Positions 24,262-36,190 of a DNA stretch of 64,000 bases are shown here, one piece after another. Position numbers and translations under genes: made by a program. Below the pieces are notes generated by a model. It saw nothing but the letters and a program-made list of their open reading frames with translations, ran no database searches and was not told the origin of the DNA. This DNA is from Zingiber officinale (taxonomy: Eukaryota > Streptophyta > Magnoliopsida > Zingiberales > Zingiberaceae). Position 1 is the first letter of the stretch, and each line of letters starts with the position of its first letter. Location: the NCBI RefSeq assembly GCF_018446385.1, contig NC_056000.1, forward strand, positions 53,104,722-53,168,721, read 5' to 3'.

Positions 24262-25847
24262 GGATGATCATATAACTGACGAAATTCTATCTGAGATATG
24301 GAATACTCTTGATGCAAATTCTAGCATTGGATATGCAGATAATGTAGGAGAAGTATCCAGAATAGATATTCCATTATCTTCACAGTATAGTTGTGTGCAT
24401 AACACAAATAGAAATACAAGCAGTAATTTCACATTTGATCTAAATGAAGAAGCTAGTATTCAAGAAGATGAGGTTCTGAACCCGTGTGCAACACAGGTTC
24501 GGAGTGACCATATCCTACAGAAAAGTTTACATAGCTCGAGAGAAAGCGATGAAGAAAGTTGTTGGAGATTATGATCAAACATATAGAGATCTTCCACTAT
24601 ATCTGCGTGAGTTAAGAGTCAGGGATCCTGAAACCTATGTGGCACTACACAGGAATGGGGATAATCAGTTCCAACGCTGTTTTTGGAGTTTTGGAGCTTG
24701 TAGAAGAGTATTCAGGTCTTATCTGCGTAAATTAATTTTAATTGATGCCACACACCTAAGAGGCAAATATCCGGGTGTATTGTTGATGGCTACATCAATA
24801 GATGCTAATGACAATGTCCTCCCAGTAGCCTTTGGAATCGCTGAAGTTGAATGTGGGTCTGCATGGGAGTGGTTTCTGGATCATACGAAGAGATTCTTTA
24901 ATGTTGATCCAGAGTCAATGAGTATAGTATCAGATAGACATCGTGACATTATAGCAGCAGTTAGGAAAGTCTACCCTACTGCCCATCATGCTTTTTGTTG
25001 CCACCACATGTCTTGCAATATGGTAACAGATACTGGCAGTAGGTCAGATTTAGGGTTGTTTTGGGCAGCTGCTCGAGCAAATACAACACTACAATATGAT
25101 CTCATAATACAGTCCATGCTTGAAAAACATCCAGATGCTCATAAGTGGCTTCAGAACATTGACCCTAAAAGATGGGCTAATGCACACTTTAGTGGCAGAA
25201 GGTACACAATGCTAACCACCAATTGTGTAGAGAGTTTAAATGCTTTGTTCAAGAAGACGCGTGAACTTCTGATAAACAGGTTAATTGATAATACCAGAAG
25301 AAAGGTAGCTCAATGGCTCTTTAACCGTAAGGAGGAAGCGTCGAAATGGTATGTTGCGTTGACACCTCATGCTACCAAAGAAATGCAATCAAGGAGGAAG
25401 AAAGCTAGACGATATAAAGTCCACCCCTACTCTCAATCCGAAATGGAAGTAGAGACATGGGGTGCTTCATACATTGTTGGTTTGGAGAGGAAATATTGTA
25501 ACTGTGGGGAGTTTCAAATTTCAGGATTGCCTTGCTCACATGCAAATGCCGTCATAATTCATCGGAACATGGATACACTCCCATATTGTGAGCATTATTT
25601 TCATTCACATAATTAGAAAACGACATACATGGATCATATTTACCCCTGTCGAAGCAAGGAATTTTGGCCTAGGGGAGTCAACAACATTATAGTGCTATGT
25701 CCCCGTAGCCTTGTGCAGCCTGGTAGGCGAAAGAAGGCAAGGATCGAGTCGAAACATAATGGGAAGGTAAAAATCAAATGCAAGAGGTGCAAACAACTGG
25801 GCCATAATCGGAGGACCTGTAGAATGCCGCCAGCCCTTGGTTCTTGA
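24262..25847 (+). pseudogene. MuDR-type transposase, N-terminally deleted with an in-frame stop
   Basis: The main open part, 24,480-25,613, carries the MULE transposase core. Numbered from codon 24,486, it shows ISYRKVYIAREKA, a first catalytic Asp in LILIDATHLRGKY (D87), a second in SIVSDRH (D150), CCHHM, TTNCVESLN and a SWIM zinc finger (C338, C340, C350, H352). An in-frame TAG at 25,614-25,616 then interrupts it. The same frame continues to a CCHC zinc knuckle CKRCKQLGHNRRTC and ends at 25,847. Upstream, 24,262-24,476 is an open acidic segment in another frame, like a variable N-terminus. The conserved region normally between that and ISYRK is missing, so an internal deletion is likely. 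The third catalytic residue was not assigned with confidence. It is the only transposase in the element, so the element is not autonomous as read. Confidence 0.85.
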
Positions 25848-26216
25848 CTGAATTGTAAATTGGAGGAGTTGAGCCATATGTTTTGTATGAAGTACATAAA
25901 TAGGTTTGTAAGAAAAATAGTTGTTAAAAGTGATGTTTCTGTTATATACGTTTATGGAGTATTTAGTTTGTGTTACAGTGTTATGGTAGGTATAAGAAAT
26001 GTAAACCATCACCTGCAAGGCAGAAATAATACTTCACACCATATCTCCATTGTGTCAAATAAAAATGTGATACATTTCAATTCAACAGGAAGGGGTTCGT
26101 AATTTCAAAGTCACGTAAATATGTAGTGAAATATAGATGTGTTAAAACTCGCACAAAGGGATTGTAGTAATCATTGCAAAATAAGATAGGACAGCAGTTC
26201 TCGGTCATTGAAATGG
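25848..26216. other. MULE non-coding spacer
   Basis: 3' flank of the transposase; no gene or repeat recognised. Confidence 0.5.
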
Positions 26217-29200
26217 GGTATAAATATGTTTTGACACCAGATATACCATCTTCCCAGGTAGACCTTCACAGGGGACTTGATTTCATGTAAATCTAAGTAG
26301 GGGAGGGGCATCAGTGGGTTTTGGTCAAAACCCACTGATGGACCTAGACACCTCTGATTGGACCCATTTCAGCTCTAGTGGTATTATGGAGTTTCAAGGA
26401 CTCCAAATCTGCTGGCAAATCATTATTTAAATATCTATAGGTGCTGGGAAAAAATAATATAAAATCAGCCTTCGTTGGGCCTGATATGAGTGGATATCAG
26501 GCCCAACGTGGGCATGATATGAGTGCATATCAGGCCCAACGTGGGCCTGATATGAGTGGATATCAGGCCCAACGTGGGCATGATATGAGTGCATATCAGG
26601 CCCAACGTGGGCCTGATATGAGTATCATTTAATAAAGCATTATTCTATCTCCCCCTAATATAAACTCCAAACATTCTAACAGGGGCCTGATCAAAAAAAT
26701 AAAATAAGATCAATTTTAAAAGACACCTTCCATAGGGTAGAAAAGAAAAGTTGTGCACTGTTCCGTGCCAACTGGCACGGAGCCATACCTTCTAATCCAT
26801 GGTGTATAAATTATGTTTGACACCATATATACCATTTCCCCACCAAGACCTTCACAGGGGACTTGATTTCATGTAAATCCAAGTAAGGGAGGGCCATCAG
26901 TGGATTTTGGTCAAAACCCACTGATGGACCTAGACACATCTGATTGGACCCATTTCAGTTCTAGTGGTATTCTGGAGTTGCAAGGACTCCAAATCTGGTG
27001 GCAAATCATTATTTAAATATCTATAGGTGCTGGGAAAAAATTAAAATACAATCAGCCTCCGTTGGGCCTGATATGCTTGGATATCAGGCCCAACGTGGGC
27101 CTCATATGAGTGGATATCAGGCCCAACGTGGGCCTAATATGAGTGCATATCAGGCTCAACGTGGGCCTGATATGAGACCATATCAGGCCCAAAGTGGCCT
27201 TGGTATGGTATCCTTTCTTATAAATTTATACTATCTCCCCTTTTCTATAAACTCAAAATGTGCTACCATGCTCCTTATGAAAAAATAAAAAATAAAATAA
27301 AATTAGAAGGTGCTACCATAGGGTTTAAGTCTATAGCATGGCCATAAGTGGAATAAGTGGCAACTGGTACGGAGCCATACTTCCTAATCCATGGTGTATA
27401 AATTATGTTTGACACCATATATACCATCTCCCCACCAAGACCTTCACAGGGGACTTGATTTCATGTAAATCCAAGTAGGGGAGGGCCATCAGTGGGTTTT
27501 GGTCAAAAACCACTGATGGACCTAGACACCTCTGATTGGACCCATTTCAGCTCTAGTGGTATTCTAGAATTGCAAGGTCTCCAAATCTGCTGGAAAATCA
27601 TTATTTAAATATCTATAGGTGCTGGGAAAAAATTAAAATACAATCAGCCTCCGTTGGGCCTGATATGCTTGGATATCAGGCCCAACGTGGGCCTGATATG
27701 AGTGCATATCAGGTCCAACGTGGGCCTGATATGAGACCATATCAGGCCCAAAGTGGCCTTGGTATGGTATCCTTTCTTATAAATTTATACTATCTCCCCC
27801 TTTCTATAAACTCAAAATGTGCTACCATGCTCCTTATGAAAAAATAAAAAATAAAATAAAATTAGAAGGTGCTACCAGAGGGTTTAAGTCTATAGCATGG
27901 CCATAAGTGGAATAAGTGGCAACTGGCACGGAGCCATACTTCCTAATCCATGGTGTATAAATTATGTTTGACACCATATATACCATCTCCCCGCCAAGAC
28001 CTGCATAGGGGACTTAATTTTATGTAAATCCAAGTAGGGGAGGGTCATCAGTGGGTTTTGGTCAAAATCCACTAATGGACCTAGACACCTCTGATTGGAC
28101 CCATTTCAGCTCTAGTGGTATTATGGAGTTGCAAGGACTCCAAATCTGCTGGCAAATCATTATTTAAATATCTATAGGTGCTGGGAAAAAATAATATAAA
28201 ATCAGCCTTCATTGGGCCTGATATGAGTGGATATCAGGCCCAACGTGGGCCTGATATGAGTATCATTTAATAAAGCATTATTCTATCTCCCCCTAATATA
28301 AACTCCAAACATTCTAAAAGGGTCCTGATAAAAAAAATAAAAAAAGATCAATTTTAAAAGTCACCTTGCATAGGGTAGAAAAGAAAAGCTGTGCACTGTT
28401 TCGTGCCAACTAGCACGGAGCCATACCTTCTAATCCATGGTGTATAAATTATGATTGACACCATATATACCATCTCCCCACCAAGACCTTCACAGGGGAC
28501 TTGATTTCATGTAAATCCAGGTAGGGGAGGGCCATCAGTGGGTTTTGGTCAAAACCCACTGATGGACCTAGACACCTCTGATTGGACTCATTTCAGTTCT
28601 AGTGGTATTCTGGAGTTGCAAGGACTCCAAATCTGGTGGCAAATCATTATTTAAATATCTATAGATGCTGGGAAAAAAATTAAAATACAATCAGCCTCCG
28701 TTGGGCCTGATATGCTTGGATATCAGGCCCAACGTGGGCTTGATATGAGACCATATCAGTCCCAAAGTGGCCTTGGTATGATATCCTTTCATATAAATTT
28801 ATACTATCTCCCCCTTTCTATAAACTCAAAATGTGCTACCATGCTCCTTATGAAAAAATAAAAAATAAAATAAAATTAGAAGGTGCTACCATTGGGTTTA
28901 AGTCTATAGCATGGCCATAAGTGGAATAAGTGGCAACTGGCACGGAGCCATACTTCCTAATCCATGGTGTATAAATTATGTTTGACACCATATATACCAT
29001 CTCCCCGCCAAGACCTACACAGGGGACTTGATTTCATGTAAATCCAAGTAGGGGAGGGCCATCAATGGGTTTTGGTCAAAACCCACTGATGGACCTAGAC
29101 ACCTCTGATTGGACCCATTTCAGCTCTAGTGGTATTCTGGAGTTGCAAGGACTCCAAATCTGCTGGCAAATCATTATTTAAATATCTATAGGTGCTGGGA

Positions 29201-29842
29201 AAAAATTAAAATACAATCAGCCTCCGTTGGGCCTGATATGCTTGGATATCAGGCCCAACGTGGGCCTGATATTAAAGAGTATCATATCATAAAGCATTAT
29301 TCTATCTCCCCCTAATATAAACTCCAAACATTCTAACAGGGGCCTGATCAAAATAATAAAATAAGATTAAATTTAAAAGTCACCTTCGATAGGGTTGAAA
29401 AGAAAAGTTGTGCACTGTTCCGTGCCAACTGGTACGGAGCCATACCTTCTAATCCATGGTGTATAAATTATGTTTGACACCATATATACCATCTCCCCAC
29501 CAATACATTCACAGGGGACTTGATTTCATGTAAATCCAAGTAGGGGAGGACCATCAGTGGGTTTTGGTCAAAACCTACTGATGGACCTAGACACCTCTGA
29601 TTGGACCCATTTCAGCTCTAGTGGTATTCTGGAGTTGCAAGGACTCCAAATCTGCTGGCAAATAATTATTTAAATATCTATAGGTGCTGGAAAGAAATTA
29701 AAATACAATCAGCCTCCGTTGGGCCTGATATGCTTGGATATCAGGCCCAACGTGGGCCTGATATGAGTGCATATCAGGCCCAACGTGGGCCTGATATGAG
29801 TGCATATCAGGTCCAACGTGGGCCTGATATGAGTATCATATC
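26217..29842 (+). repeat. hairpin-rich tandem array, direct orientation, about seven units
   Basis: Units of about 490-600 bp start near 26,217, 26,804, 27,399, 27,956, 28,441, 28,971 and 29,461, each marked by a TTGACACCATATATACCATC-like word. Each unit has a perfect hairpin CATCAGTGGGTTTTG-GT-CAAAACCCACTGATG (26,309-26,340 in unit 1, lightly mutated elsewhere), GGAGTTGCAAGGACTCC, and one to five copies of a 33-bp minisatellite. The minisatellite alternates GGGCCTGATAT and ATATCAGGCCC, so it is itself a chain of palindromes. Units come in two sub-types. Type A ends with a TAATATAAACTCC word and, in unit 1, a perfect CCGTGCCA-AC-TGGCACGG dyad (26,763-26,780). Type B ends with CTATAAACTCAAAATGTGC and a poly-A/T tract. 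The seventh unit is cut by Gypsy element R1. The long frames repeating SGYQAQRGPDM are the 33-bp repeat read as codons, not a gene. Confidence 0.92.
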
Positions 29843-30563
29843 TGATCCTGTCCGAACCAAGAGTCAGCGGACGCTGGGCACGTGGCGCTCTCTGCTGGAT
29901 CTTCGAGTGCTCCGGCGAACCTGCAACAAACCGGGCCGGGAGAGGTTCCCGGCGACGGTCCTCCGACGCTCAAGTCAGGTAGGCTATGGAGAAAGTGGCT
30001 GCTAAATCTGTATCATGCGTACCTTTGGCGAAGTAATAGCCTCTTTATATAGGACGGAGAAAGAATTGATGCACGCCCATCGAGATGCGTACGTGTCAGC
30101 AACCCATACCACGGTATGCACTTGTCAGAGAGCTTACCTGATCCCATACTGCTACAGTGAGAGAATGTTCTTTGATGGGACGGCAGGACCCCCGTTGTCA
30201 GGCTAGAGGTATGGCATAGCCATACGACTTGACGGCTGTCAGAAAATGTTCCCATCTTTTACCCATCACCTGTCTGGGGAGCCCGGCCCACCGGGCGGGC
30301 GGTGAAAGTCCGGACGCGGTGAAAGTCGTCCGGACGGCCCTGATTCTTTGCGCCGTCCGGGGGGTGCTTCCTTCCGCTCGGTCATTGTGCACTGCTTCAT
30401 TTGAGCGTCGGAACCCTGGTCCCTACCAGGGTGTCTTTTTACTATCAGATTTCCCTTTTTTCCGAGTTCGGTCGGCTCGCCCCTTTCGGGTGAGCCACTG
30501 GACCCTTTGACCTCCCCTCAGCGTTGACTCCTTGTGGGGTTCCGGCTTTTTACCGCCGGATCA
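29843..30563 (-). repeat. R1 3' LTR (left)
   Basis: 721 bp, TGATCC...GGATCA. From about 30,040 onward it is almost identical to the other LTR, for example GAGTTCGG versus GAGTCCGG. The first about 200 bp differ by several short deletions in the right copy. Confidence 0.92.
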
Positions 30564-30583
30564 CTTGCCTTCCTCTCGAGTCT
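30564..30583 (-). other. R1 polypurine tract
   Basis: On the minus strand GAGAGGAAGGCAAG abuts the 3' LTR, the expected plus-strand priming site. Confidence 0.7.
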
Positions 30584-30965
30584 AGTCGAAGGAGGCAAAG
30601 TCCGACTGACTGGACTGCCGATCTGTCGAACAATGATTATTGCATTAGGCCGCTCGGCGCGACATACGGCTGCTCATCCATGCGGCGATATCTGTCCGTT
30701 CGGCGATACTTTGTCCATGCCTTGTATTTTCTTGGAATCGACGTCCGTTGTTCTCCCACACCTCCCATCACGTGCTCTGCGCACGGTAAGGGGAGTTCAT
30801 TAAATGCGGCTAGTAACCGGCTGACACGTGGCGATCGTGCATTTGTCAGAGTATGGCGGTTGCGTCACTTCCGATGGGACAGCCGCCGTTTGAAACGGAC
30901 GATCAGATGACAACCTCGATATCGACGACCTGGATCGGACGGTGGAGATCGCTTCCGGGCGGCGA

Positions 30966-30971
30966 TATAAA
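30966..30971 (+). promoter_or_regulatory. TATA box of the R1 antisense gene
   Basis: CGATATAAAGCCC lies 254 bp before the antisense ATG. The same arrangement, with a GACGGTGGAG word upstream and TATAAAGCC, is conserved in R2 at 46,189. Confidence 0.6.
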
Positions 30972-31219
30972 GCCCTTGACTCCGTTTCCGCCGCATTTCA
31001 TCTTCTTCATTTCCAGATTCCTGTCGCTCCTCCTTTCGCCGGCGACCTTGTGCTCAGACTTCCCGACGATCACACGGCAACTTCCGATCATCTCCCTCGA
31101 TTGTAAGATCCTTTTTCTCGCTCGAGACGCGTTCTTCTTTCTGTTAATCATCCTCGTCAGTCGGTTTTCTTCCTTTGCTTGAACCATCCTCTTCTATCCC
31201 GCATTCTGGCCTTTCGATC

Positions 31220-33234
31220 ATGACCAGTACCTCGCAGTCAACCGGCGGTGCTCCGGGTCTTTGGTACTCGAACATGGAAAGTCAGTTCGACGAGGAAGAC
31301 GCCATGCGCCTTATTCGAGCATATGACCTACCGACCGACCATGAAATAGTGTTAGCCATGCCTTCCGATCGGCCTAACGATCCTCCTTCCGGCACTGTTG
31401 TCTTCTTCCGTGATCAATTCCTGGCCGGCCTACGTTTTCCTCCTCACAAGTTTTTCTTAGAAGTTTGCAACTATTTCCGCATTCCGCTCGGCCAAGTAGT
31501 TCCCAATTCTATTAGATTGCTGAGCGGAGTGATAGTTTTGTTCAAACTGAACGGCATTCCCTTAAACCCGAAAATCTTCCACTACTTCTACTATCCCAAG
31601 CAAGCCGAGTGGGGTACCTTTGTTTTCCAATCTAGGATAGGCTTCGTCCTTTTCGATAATATGCCGAGCTCCAACAAACACTGGAAGGAGCATTTTTTCT
31701 ATATTCGTTTTCCCGAGCGGCCTACTTTCCGCACTAAGTGGCAGACAGCCATGCCTGCGCAACCGGAACTCGGCAAGTTTAGAGGTGACGCAGACTATCT
31801 CCATGCAGCCGAACGGCTAGTCGGTCAGCGCTATCACATTGACAAGATGCTTCTCCCAGGAGTAATGCATATATTCGGCTTGTCTTCTACACCAGCCGAT
31901 CTGCCTTGTAGCATGAGTAAGCTTCCCTATCTCCTCCTTTATTTTGTTCTAACTGATTTATTCTCTGCTTCTGCAGCTGAGGTCATGTGGAGAGCCAGAG
32001 CTACCGAGAAGCTCAAACTGAAAGCCGCTCAGATTGAGGCGGTGGCGAAGAAGGTGAGGGGACGCCAACGGTCCCAGAAGCCCCGGACGCCCCTGCCCCT
32101 CCTGATGAGGCCACGGGCAATATAGAACATGGAAGTGAAGCTGAAGTGGAGGCCCGATCGGCCGATGATGCGCCGCTGCGCACTCGGAAACGCCGGCGAC
32201 CGGAATCCGCACCTGCCTCTACACTTGATGAGCCACAACCTGAGCAGGTGTAGGTGCGCCGGTGCTGTCCGGAACAGTTTCCGTCGAGAGTACCCCTACC
32301 CCTCAGGATTCTCCGAGGGCCAGCTCGAAATCAGCAAAAAAATGTGACTTCAACTACTTTTCCTGTTATACTCTTCCTTTATCTATATATCCTGAGCGAA
32401 TCTTTCTGAAAGACAGTGCACGCCAAGATGGACTATTTGTAGATATATGATACATACGATCTCGCATCAAGCTTGGATAGATGATCGAGTATATTGTCGC
32501 CAAATTGACTTCAACACACCTTCAGCTATCACCGGGGTATGACCCCTTCCTTCTTTTCTCTCCTATTTGAAGTTTTAACCTGCTCGTGTTTGCTAGCGAA
32601 CGGGTGGAGCAGATCGCCATTAGCGATCGATTGGCGGAGCTGGAGGAGGAGCCGAAGAAACAAAAAGCTACGGGGGGTACTGGGCAGTCGAAGGCCAAAA
32701 TCACTAGAAGCTGAGCGGAAACGAGCTGCTGATCTGGCGAGCAAGGTCGTTCGGCTTGAAACAATGATTAAACAACGAGACAAGGAGATCCAGACGGCGA
32801 CCACTCGGAAGCAACAGGCCATCAATGATATGGACCACATGAAGGTGGAGATCCGGGGGCTGGAGCAACGCATTAAGGACCTGGATGCTCTGCTGGCCAC
32901 CGAAAAAGAGAGCCGCTCGGCTGATCTCCAAAGATTCGATGGAGACTTGAAGGATCTCCAAGCCGCTAGCGACGCTGCCCATGCCGCGCTCAAGGAATAT
33001 CAAGAGGGAGAGTCGGCCCGCTCGGAGGAAGTGAGGAAGGCGTTCCTCCGCTCGGAAGGCTTCGGAGAGAAGTTTACCGACAAGATATCCCTCACGTTCG
33101 AGGAGGCAATCAAGGCGGCGGTGGGCTACTTGAAGACCAAAGGTCACCTGTCTGCCGAGCTGACCATCCCCCCCGAGGACTTAGCGAGCGTGATGGATGC
33201 CATCCCCGACGCTCTTTTTGATTTTGATGTGTGA
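31220..33234 (+). pseudogene. R1 antisense gene (Tat aORF, 'putative gypsy type transposon' domain)
   Basis: Runs opposite to gag-pol. The start I prefer is the ATG at 31,220. Exon 1 (to about 31,916) encodes the plant-specific domain annotated as putative gypsy-type transposon/transposase_28, with FRDQFLAGLRFP, FLEVCNYFRIPLGQVVPNS and SSNKHWKEHFFYIRFPERP. A GTAAGC...CTGCAG intron of about 60 bp leads to AEVMWRARATEKLKLKAAQI, then frameshifts. The C-terminal part (about 32,600-33,234) is a long coiled coil ending in a conserved domain with GFGEKF and YLKTKGHLSAEL. Comparison with R2 shows homologous exons. The function of these antisense proteins is unknown. The broken middle makes this a pseudogene as read. 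Confidence 0.8.
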
Positions 33235-33404
33235 AGAGCGTTTTTGTAAGCTTTTTTGAATTCCCGCCGTTCGGCCCGGCTTATGTAATGACTTTTTTGA
33301 CTTGCATATTAGATAATCTTCTGTTCCTCTCTATTTTAGCTTCTATTTGAGCTAGAAATCCTCGTCTCCAAAGGGGTTTTCGCTGGATTTTCGCAAGACC
33401 TCCA

Positions 33405-34085
33405 GCTCAGGCGTTTCGACGGGGCGGTTTTTATAGCCGGTCGGCGCGACTCTTGGTTTTAACGACGGAGCTCGTCGCGTCCTTCGGATTATTTAAAGAC
33501 GCTCGTCTCGATATTTATCGTCGGAGCTCGGCGCAGTTTTTATAGCCGGTCGGTTTTTATAGCCTTGATCGTGCGGCTCTTGATTTTAACGACGGAGCTC
33601 GTCGGCGTGGATTATTTAAAGACGCGGCTCGTCTCTCGATATTTATCGTCGAGCTCGACGGCGCGGTTTTTATAGCCGGTCGGCGCGGCTCTTGATTTTT
33701 AACGACGGAGCTCGTCGGCGCGTCCGCTCGGATTATTTAAAGACGCCGGCTCGTCTCTCGATATTTATCGTCGGAGCTCGACGGCGCGGTTTTTATAGCC
33801 GGTCGGCGCGGCTCTTGATTTTTAACGACGGAGCTCGTCGGCGCGTCCGCTCGGATTATTTAAAGACGCCGGTTCGTCTCTCGATATTTATCGTCGGAGC
33901 TCGATGGCGCGGTTTTTATAGCCGGTCGGCGCGGCTCTCGATATTTATCGTCGGAGCTCGACGGCGCGGTTTTTATAGCCGGTCGGCGCGGCTCTTGATT
34001 TTTAACGACGGAGCTCGTCGGCGCGGTTTTTATAGCCGGTCGGCGCGGCTCTTGATTTTTAACGACGGAGCTCGTCGGCGTGTCC
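33405..34085. repeat. R1 GC-rich tandem array between pol and the antisense gene
   Basis: About a 122-bp unit made of two related halves. One contains TTTATAGCCGGTCGGCGC and GACGGAGCTCGTCGGCGC, the other GGATTATTTAAAGACGCC and ATCGTCGGAGCTCGACGGCG. About five to six units are present. The first copies (33,405-33,650) carry many short deletions; the later ones are nearly identical. Confidence 0.88.
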
Positions 34086-34549
34086 AGTGAGACTGCACAC
34101 CCGGCCGAACGGCGCGGCCTTCGTCGTCGAGCGCTTGGCTTGTATATAATCATCCCTGAGGTAGTCTCGGCTAAAATGTACCTAGCCGAACGGCTCAGGC
34201 CTTCGCCCCAGGCAATAATCTCCCTCTATCATCCTGATCAGCGCAGGGTTTTGATTTCCTTCCTGCCACACTAGTATGCAGCCCGGCTGAACAGCTCGGG
34301 GTCTTCGAGTTCGAGCTCCCGGTTCGGACATAAACCTCCCGACCGATCGGCTCGGGGGCCTTCGGGTCACGATGATAATGCCTTATATTCGCTCTTTTGA
34401 CTTTTCATCTCTGCATTTCAAGTATTTAGTCGAAAAATGAAGTACACAGGGTGATTTACAGTGATACACCTTTCACCCCGACCGATAAGGTTGGAGGTGG
34501 TTCAGCCCACGGTCTATCTAGCCGCCACCGTCCTCGTCTTCCAATAATA

Positions 34550-36190
34550 CGCCCGCGAGCTTTCGATGACTTTGAAGGACCCGCCCATGGAGCTTCAAGC
34601 TTGACATCGCCGATCGGCTTCACTCTTCCGGACAAGATCGCCGACCGAACGATCTGGGAATGACGCTACCGTTATAGTTTTGCCTCATCCACTGACGGTA
34701 TGCCATCACCGAACGGACGCCTTTGCCTCTCCTCTTCTACCAAGTCCAGCTCCATGTTTCTTCGTTCGGCATTGCCATCACCATAGCTCTGGATCCGGGC
34801 TAACTCAATGCCGATGAAAGCCTCACCGCCATATACCAAATGGAGCGGTGGCCGTCCCTTCTTTTGGCGCCGTTCGGAGGGCCCACAAGACGCTCGGCAC
34901 TTCATCCGGCCAACTTCCTCCCATATGGTCGAGCCGAGCGCATAAAATACGAAGAATTTCCCGGTTGGCGACTTGACCGTTGCTCCGAGGATAGGCCACG
35001 GACGTGAAATGTTGCTCAATGCCGTAGCTTTTGCACCAATCCTCTAACATCTTCCCTGTGAACTGCCGTCCGTTGTCGGACACTAGTCGGCGAGGGATGC
35101 CGAACCGACAAATGATGTGTTGCGATGAATTTTTTAACCATTTGTTCGGTGATCTTTGCTGACCCGGCCTCCACCCACTTGGAGAAATAGTCTACCGCCA
35201 CTAGTAAAACTTTCCTCTGCCGCCATCGGAAATGGACCCACAATATCCATTCCCATTGATCGAACGGACATGAGATGGTTGATGCCTTCATCTCCTCGGT
35301 GGAGAAGTTGTGATACTTCGCACGAAGGCATGTAGATACTGTCCGAGCGGCATCTGTTTGTAAAGTTGGCCAAAAGTATCCCGCCAAGAGAATCTTCTTG
35401 GCCAGTGATCGTTCGCCCGGACATGATCCTTGATGTACTTCCTGGAGGATGTAAGCTGAGTCCTCCGAGCTTACACATTTCAGCAAAGGGCGCGAGAAAG
35501 CTTTCTTGTAAAGTTGATCTCCGATTAGTGTAAACCGACCGGCTCTTCTTCTGAGGAGCCGGGCTGCATATTCATCTGATGGTGTGGTGCCCGAACGGAG
35601 GAATTCTATAATAGGTGTCCTCCAGTCATTTGAAAACGCGAGGCCTTGCATCCGGTCGACATGCGCCACCAGCAGCGTTTTTTCAATTGGTTGCTGAACG
35701 GCGACCGGCGTTATTGAGCTCGCGAGTTTGGCTAACTCATCGGCCTCCTGGTTCTCCGTTCGGGGAATCTTCTGAATAAGCACCTCTCGGAAAGCAGCTT
35801 TGAGTTTTTCAAAAGCCTCAGCGTAGAGTTTGAGCCGAACACTGTTGATTTCAAAGGTGCCGGAAAGTTGCTGAGCGGCCAACTGTGAATCAGAATAGAG
35901 TGCCACCCGACCGGCTCCCACATGCCGTGCTGCCTGCAATCCGGCTATGAGGGCCTCATACTCTGCTTCATTGTTAGTAGCTTTGTAGTCTAGCCTGACG
36001 GATAGGTGCATCTTTTCTTCCTGAGGTGAGAGTAGTAATATTCCGATCCCACTTCCGAGCCGAGTGGAGGATCCATCCACATATATTCTCCACATAGCTT
36101 CCGGCTCTGGTCTTTGCACTTCGGTCACAAAATCAGCCAAAGATTGGGCTTTAATCGCCGAAGGGCTGATATTGGATGTCAAATTCACTT
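34550..36190 (-). pseudogene. R1 pol 3' half: RNase H and integrase
   Basis: A long frame, 36,188-35,016, holds RNase H with IYVDGSS, NNEAEYEALIAGLQ, LYSDSQL and NQEADELAKLAS, then the integrase N-terminal zinc region (YILQEVHQGSC, LLAGYFWPT). The catalytic core is split by frameshifts: SMGMDIVGPFP in one frame and VSDNGRQF in another. The Glu block reads SNGQVANREI, where the R2 copy has SNGQAEVTNREI, so the catalytic Glu is deleted. It cannot be a functional integrase. Confidence 0.82.

Noticed and set aside
26441..26632. Open frames repeating SGYQAQRGPDM in the arrays (also near 27.0, 27.7, 29.8, 43.3 and 43.9 kb)
   Set aside because: The 33-bp repeat is a multiple of three and stop-free, so it yields long frames by chance. 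Frames differ between units and have no conserved start or flanking exon.
30015..30510. LTR open frames, repeated at 39.5-40.0, 45.2-46.0, 53.9-54.4 and 54.8-55.4 kb
   Set aside because: They lie wholly in LTRs, recur in each copy and have no protein features.
29843..30583. R1 and R2 as plus-strand elements, with CTTGCCTTCC/CTTGCCTCCC as an unusual primer-binding site
   Set aside because: gag, pol, the TATA box, the purine tract and the TTTGGCGCCGTC primer-binding region all place transcription on the minus strand; the CTTGCCT sequence is the complement of the purine tract.
33692..34153. Long Arg-rich frames on both strands over the R1 tandem array
   Set aside because: They arise from GC-rich tandem repeats without stops; both strands are open equally and no domain is recognisable.
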